Shown: positions 57,385 through 61,317 of the stretch, one piece after another
Layout: each line of letters starts with the position of its first letter
Numbering within the stretch: the stretch's first letter is position 1
Origin: Clostridia bacterium
GTDB lineage: Bacteria > Bacillota > Clostridia > Oscillospirales > Acutalibacteraceae
Reading direction: 5' to 3'
Assembly: GCA_017395425.1 (NCBI GenBank)
Contig: JAFPUM010000026.1
Coordinates: forward strand, 1-61,317
DNA: 61,317 nucleotides
Made by a program: the position numbers and the translations under genes
The notes under the pieces: model-generated
Database searches by the model: none
What the model was told of the DNA's origin: nothing
What the model saw: the letters and a program-made list of their open reading frames with translations, nothing else

Positions 57385-59286
57385 ATGGAAAAGAAAGAAT
57401 TCAAAGCCGAATCCAAACGATTGCTGGATATGATGATTCATTCGATTTATACGCACAATGAAATATTCCTGCGCGAGCTGATTTCCAACGCCAGCGACGC
57501 GACGGATAAACTGTATTATAACGCTCTCCAGAATGGCGGCGCCGGTCTGAACCGTGACGATCTGCCCATCAATATCGTCGTGGACAAGGATGCCCGTACC
57601 CTCACCATCACCGACAAGGGCTGCGGTATGACCAAACAGGAGCTGGAGGACAATCTCGGCATTATCGCCAACAGCGGTTCTCTTGCTTTCAAGGAGGCGC
57701 ACGATCTCGGCGATGACGTGGATATCATCGGGCAGTTCGGTGTGGGCTTCTATTCCGCTTTCATGGTGGCTAAAAAAATTGTCGTCGTCACCAAGCCGGT
57801 GGGCGAGCAACAGGCGTGGCGCTGGGAATCCGACGGCGCGGACGGCTATACCATTGACACTGCCGACAAGACCGAAAACGGCACTGAAATCACCCTTTAC
57901 ATCAAGGACAAGACCGAGGATGAGGATTATGACCGCTATCTGGAAACCTATACCCTGCGCGGTCTGATCAAGAAATATTCCGATTATATCCGCTATCCCA
58001 TCACGATGGACATCGAAAAGTCCCGTGAATGGGAGGAAGGCGAGGACCATCCCGAAGAGGAAGAATACGCGACCTATGTCGATCATGAAACTGTCAATAG
58101 TATGATTCCTGTCTGGAAGAAGACCAAGGCGGAGCTGGGCGAAAAGGAATATGAAGAATTCTACAAAGGCAAATTCAACGATTACGAGAACCCCGCCCGG
58201 TGCATTCATCAGAATGTCGAGGGAGCCGTTACCTATACCGCGCTGATGTTCATTCCTGCCCGTGCGCCTTTCAATTATTACAGCAAGGATTATGAAAAAG
58301 GCTTGCAGCTTTACAGCAACGGCGTGATGATTATGGAGAAATGCGCCGACCTGCTGCCGGATTATTTCAGTTTTGTCAAGGGGTTAGTGGATTCCCCCGA
58401 CCTCTCGCTCAATATCAGCCGCGAAATGCTCCAGCATGACCGTCAGCTCAAAGCCATTGCGGGCAGTCTGGAAAAGAAGATTAAGTCGGAACTGCTGAGT
58501 ATGCAGCGTAACGACCGCGAGAAGTACGAAGCCTTTTTCAAGAATTTCGGTCTGCAAATCAAACTCGGCATTTACAGCTCCTACGGCACGAAGAAGGATT
58601 TGCTGGAGGATTTGCTGCTCTACTATTCTTCCTCCGAGAAGAAGCCGGTCACGCTTGATGAATACGTGGGACGGATGAAGGAGAGCCAGAAGTATATCTA
58701 TTACGCCTGCGGTGAATCCACCGCCAAACTCGACCTGCTGCCCCAGACGGAGCTGCTCCGCGACAAGGGCTATGAAATTCTCTACCTGACTGATGAGCCG
58801 GACGAGTTTGTCATCAAGTCCATGCACCTCTACAAAGAGAAGGAGTTCCGTTCGGTGTCCGACGCGGGACTGGACATGGAGGACGAAGGCGAGCAGGAGG
58901 AAATCAAGAAGACCGCTGAGGACAGCAAGGATCTGTTTGCCTTCATGAAGGAGCATCTGGGGGACAGCGTAAAGGAAGTGCGTCTCTCTAGCCGTCTCAA
59001 GACCCACCCGGTCTGCCTGACTGCCGACGGCAATATCTCGCTCGAGATGGAAAAGGTGCTCAACGCCATGCCTAACAACAATGAGAAAATCCACGCGGAG
59101 AGAGTGCTGGAACTCAATCCCCGTCACCCGATTTTTGCGGTGCTGACCAAGGCATATGCTGAAGACAGGGAAAAGGCTGCCAAACTGACCGACGTGCTGT
59201 TTGCGCAGGCGTCTCTCATTGAAGGCGTGGGCATTGACGATCCCGTGGCGTATGCCAACGCGGTATGCTCGCTGCTTGCCGATTAA
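57385..59286 (+). CDS. htpG: Chaperone HtpG (Hsp90)
   Basis: HtpG is the bacterial Hsp90. GHKL ATPase motifs are present: ELISNASDATDKL, DKGCGMT (in place of the usual DTGIGM; the Asp is kept), and IGQFGVGFYSAFMVA. Middle-domain (NISREMLQ) and C-terminal dimerisation regions follow. Length 633. ATG at 57385 is 11 nt after AAAGGAAG. Regulation by HrcA is indicated by the upstream CIRCE; in many Firmicutes htpG is not in the CIRCE regulon. Confidence 0.96.
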   Translation: MEKKEFKAESKRLLDMMIHSIYTHNEIFLRELISNASDATDKLYYNALQNGGAGLNRDDLPINIVVDKDARTLTITDKGCGMTKQELEDNLGIIANSGSLAFKEAHDLGDDVDIIGQFGVGFYSAFMVAKKIVVVTKPVGEQQAWRWESDGADGYTIDTADKTENGTEITLYIKDKTEDEDYDRYLETYTLRGLIKKYSDYIRYPITMDIEKSREWEEGEDHPEEEEYATYVDHETVNSMIPVWKKTKAELGEKEYEEFYKGKFNDYENPARCIHQNVEGAVTYTALMFIPARAPFNYYSKDYEKGLQLYSNGVMIMEKCADLLPDYFSFVKGLVDSPDLSLNISREMLQHDRQLKAIAGSLEKKIKSELLSMQRNDREKYEAFFKNFGLQIKLGIYSSYGTKKDLLEDLLLYYSSSEKKPVTLDEYVGRMKESQKYIYYACGESTAKLDLLPQTELLRDKGYEILYLTDEPDEFVIKSMHLYKEKEFRSVSDAGLDMEDEGEQEEIKKTAEDSKDLFAFMKEHLGDSVKEVRLSSRLKTHPVCLTADGNISLEMEKVLNAMPNNNEKIHAERVLELNPRHPIFAVLTKAYAEDREKAAKLTDVLFAQASLIEGVGIDDPVAYANAVCSLLAD

Positions 59287-59330
59287 CAAACCATACGGCG
59301 GATGCGTTGCATTTGCCCTGACATAGTCAA

Positions 59331-59383
59331 CCCGCCGCCTGACGGATATCTTCGGATATCGGTCAGGCGGCGGGTTTTATTAA
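59331..59383 (+). terminator. Terminator after htpG
   Basis: A 20-bp stem with one mismatch (59331-59350 with 59355-59374), a TTCG tetraloop and then TTTTATT. Confidence 0.9.
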
Positions 59384-59400
59384 AACAATCATGAAAAATA

Positions 59401-59429
59401 TTGACGAATATTAAAAAATATGGTATAAT
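59401..59429 (+). promoter_or_regulatory. Promoter for the leucine-rich-repeat protein
   Basis: TTGACG (59401-59406) and TATAAT (59424-59429), spacing 17 bp. Confidence 0.75.
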
Positions 59430-59493
59430 TATAACACAACATTTTGATGTACGCACAGATTGCGTAAGATCAAAAACGAAAGGAAATGATGAA

Positions 59494-61317
59494 ATGAGGT
59501 TAAAAAAAATCTTCGCCGTGCTGCTTGTTGCGGCAATGTTCCTGTCGATGGGAACGGGGTTGCTTCCCGTACTCAGCGAGACAGGTATGGTGGCTTTTGC
59601 GGTTGAGATCGGTGAATTCAAGATCGAAGACGGCGTGCTGATCAGATACAACGGCAGCGGCGGTGATGTGGTGATTCCCGATTATGTCACGGAGATTGGA
59701 ACGGAGGCATTTAAAAATCGTAACGCATTGACAAGCATTACCATACCGGATTCCGTTACGTCGATTGGTCATAATGCTTTTTCCGGCTGTATGGGATTGG
59801 AACGCGTGAAGATAGGCAATTCTGTCACGTTGGTTGGCAGTTATGCTTTTCGGGACTGCGAGAAATTGAAAAGTGTCGCTTTTGGTCGTTCCGTCAAGAC
59901 GATTGGCAGTTATGCTTTTCAGAACTGTAAAGGTCTGACGGGTGTTTCGATACCGGATTCCGTCACGTCGATTGGTAATGAAGCCTTTTATGGCTGTACG
60001 GGTTTGCAGCGTGTGACGATGGGTAAATCCGTCAAGACCATTGGTTCCTATGCGTTTTACAGATGTACGGCGCTGACAGGTATCAGCATACCGGATTCCG
60101 TTCGCCTCATCCGCAACAGCGCGTTTGAATACTGTATTAAAATGACAGATGCAACGATCGGCAAATCTGTTGAAACGATTGGCGAGAAGGCATTTTCCGG
60201 CTGCGCCAAATTGAAGAGTGTCACTATACCAAAATCCGTGAAATCTATTGGTACGTGTGCGTTTGAATATTGCAAAAAGCTGAAGAGTGTAACCGTGCTG
60301 AGTGCCGATACGTCGTTGGGACAGGATATTTTTAAGGGCTGTGCGGCATTAACGAATGTCACGCTTGCCCATACCGTGAAATCGTTGGACGATTATTCTT
60401 TCAGAAATTGCAAAGGCTTAAAAAGCATTACCTTGCCTGATTCCGTTACGAAAATCGGTAATCAGACGTTTTACGGCTGCACGGGACTGACAAGTATCAC
60501 CATACCCAAATCCGTCAAGTCGATTGGGGAACAGGCATTTTCCAACACAGGATTGACGAGTATCACGGTTGTTAAAGACAATTTGTGTTATAAAAGTAAA
60601 GACGGCGTTTTATATAATAAAGATCAGTCTGTTCTGATTCAATATCCTCCCAAAAAATCCGGAGCGTTTGTTGTACCGGATTCGGTCAGACTGATTGGCG
60701 ATCATGCTTTTGAAAACTGCACGGGTTTGACGAGTGTAACGATTCCCGCCTCTGTCAAAGAGATTGGCGGAAGTGCATTCAGCGGCTGTAAGCGGTTGAC
60801 AAATATCAAAATACCAAAATCTGTCACATCCATTGGCTGGGGTGCGTTCAGCGGTTGTTCGGGCTTGACCAGTGTGACGATACCAAATTCCGTTCAAACG
60901 ATTGGCTGGAGTGCCTTTTCCGGTTGCACCGGGTTGACAAGCGTCACCATATCGAATACTGTGAAAGAGATTGGCGGAAGTACTTTCAGCAGTTGTAAGC
61001 GGCTGAAAAAAGTGACGATACCGAATTCTGTCACCGCCATCGGCAGGAATGCTTTTTCCGGCTGCACAGGCTTGACGAGTGTCGTTATACCGAATTCTGT
61101 TAAAGCAATTGGTCAGGGTGCTTTTTCCGGCTGCACAGGTTTGACGCGTGTCGATATACCGAATTCAGTTCAAACGATTGGTGAGAGTGCTTTTTCCGGC
61201 TGTACAGGCTTGACGCGTGTCGATATACCGAATTCAGTTCAAACGATTGGTGAGAGTGCTTTTTCCGGCTGTACAGGCTTGACGCGTGTCGATATACCGA
61301 ATTCAGTTCAAACGATA
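59494..61317 (+). CDS. Secreted BspA-like leucine-rich-repeat protein (3' end beyond window)
   Basis: The open frame runs to the window edge for 608 codons. A signal peptide (MRLKKIFAVLLVAAMFLSMG) is followed by about 22 repeats of 23 residues with the LRR_5/BspA form, such as ITIPDSVTSIGHNAFSGC. One break near residues 355-390 carries a different module (KDGVLYNKDQSVLIQYPP), also usual in these proteins. BspA-type proteins are surface or secreted adhesins in gut bacteria and protozoa. The last repeats are exact DNA copies. Any C-terminal anchor lies outside the window. Confidence 0.92.
   Translation, partial: MRLKKIFAVLLVAAMFLSMGTGLLPVLSETGMVAFAVEIGEFKIEDGVLIRYNGSGGDVVIPDYVTEIGTEAFKNRNALTSITIPDSVTSIGHNAFSGCMGLERVKIGNSVTLVGSYAFRDCEKLKSVAFGRSVKTIGSYAFQNCKGLTGVSIPDSVTSIGNEAFYGCTGLQRVTMGKSVKTIGSYAFYRCTALTGISIPDSVRLIRNSAFEYCIKMTDATIGKSVETIGEKAFSGCAKLKSVTIPKSVKSIGTCAFEYCKKLKSVTVLSADTSLGQDIFKGCAALTNVTLAHTVKSLDDYSFRNCKGLKSITLPDSVTKIGNQTFYGCTGLTSITIPKSVKSIGEQAFSNTGLTSITVVKDNLCYKSKDGVLYNKDQSVLIQYPPKKSGAFVVPDSVRLIGDHAFENCTGLTSVTIPASVKEIGGSAFSGCKRLTNIKIPKSVTSIGWGAFSGCSGLTSVTIPNSVQTIGWSAFSGCTGLTSVTISNTVKEIGGSTFSSCKRLKKVTIPNSVTAIGRNAFSGCTGLTSVVIPNSVKAIGQGAFSGCTGLTRVDIPNSVQTIGESAFSGCTGLTRVDIPNSVQTIGESAFSGCTGLTRVDIPNSVQTI
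61141..61317 (+). repeat. Perfect 69-bp tandem repeats in the LRR gene
   Basis: Two full units (61141-61209 and 61210-61278) are identical, and a third (61279-61317) is identical as far as the window goes. Each encodes one 23-residue leucine-rich repeat. Earlier repeats have diverged, so these copies arose recently. Confidence 0.95.

Overview
The window is a chromosomal segment of a spore-forming Clostridia bacterium, most likely an uncultured member of the Oscillospiraceae/Ruminococcaceae. Evidence for this: a spoVAC homologue, HrcA/CIRCE control of htpG, a T-box leader on leuA, a rex gene, strong GGAGG ribosome binding sites, near-consensus TTGACA-17-TATAAT promoters, and the gene orders aroQ-pepP-efp, tig-clpP-clpX-lon-ysxC and rpsO-pnp. 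Coding density is high and most genes lie on the + strand. There are no rRNA or tRNA genes, no CRISPR array and no complete insertion sequence.

Layout. 1-9.5 kb is accessory. It holds a MITE-like foldback element, a polyprenyl synthase with a decayed P-loop domain at its N-terminus, a membrane-anchored Ntn hydrolase, an ABC exporter pair, a secreted protein with a trypsin-like domain (- strand), and a two-gene unit of a SLOG-like four-TM protein followed by an ADP-ribosylglycohydrolase. 9.6-16.8 kb is housekeeping: leuS, rpsU, a YqeG phosphatase, an endonuclease IV-like TIM barrel, aroQ, an M24 peptidase, efp and a zinc-ribbon protein. 17-22.3 kb holds a DUF434-DUF5616-Nudix fusion, a LuxE-like/LuxC-like pair, a CmpB-type membrane protein and an HD hydrolase. 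22.5-39 kb runs recJ, rel, thrC, a phosphoesterase, tig, clpP, clpX, lon, ysxC and T-box-controlled leuA.

39.1-44.9 kb is a second accessory block: tandem GT8 glycosyltransferases sharing a nearly identical 5' end, a TtcA-like PP-loop protein, a DUF234 ATPase behind a promoter overlaid by an unusual iteron/palindrome, a 26-codon ORF, and an Rpn-family nuclease with a long GIEQ repeat tail. 44.9-52.8 kb contains rpsO (structured leader), pnp, a cluster of DnaA-box-like motifs upstream of rpsT, a response regulator, and DnaD/DnaI-type primosome genes. 52.8-59.3 kb has a rex-aconitase operon with a probable Rex operator, a solitary spoVAC with a forespore-type promoter, a DAHP synthase and CIRCE-controlled htpG. 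The window ends inside a secreted BspA-like leucine-rich-repeat protein whose last repeats are identical at DNA level.

The best candidates for something undescribed are the SLOG-like/4TM + ADP-ribosylglycohydrolase unit, the DUF434-DUF5616-Nudix fusion, the LuxE/LuxC pair in a non-luminous anaerobe, the promoter/iteron array before the DUF234 ATPase, and the DnaA-box cluster next to primosome genes.
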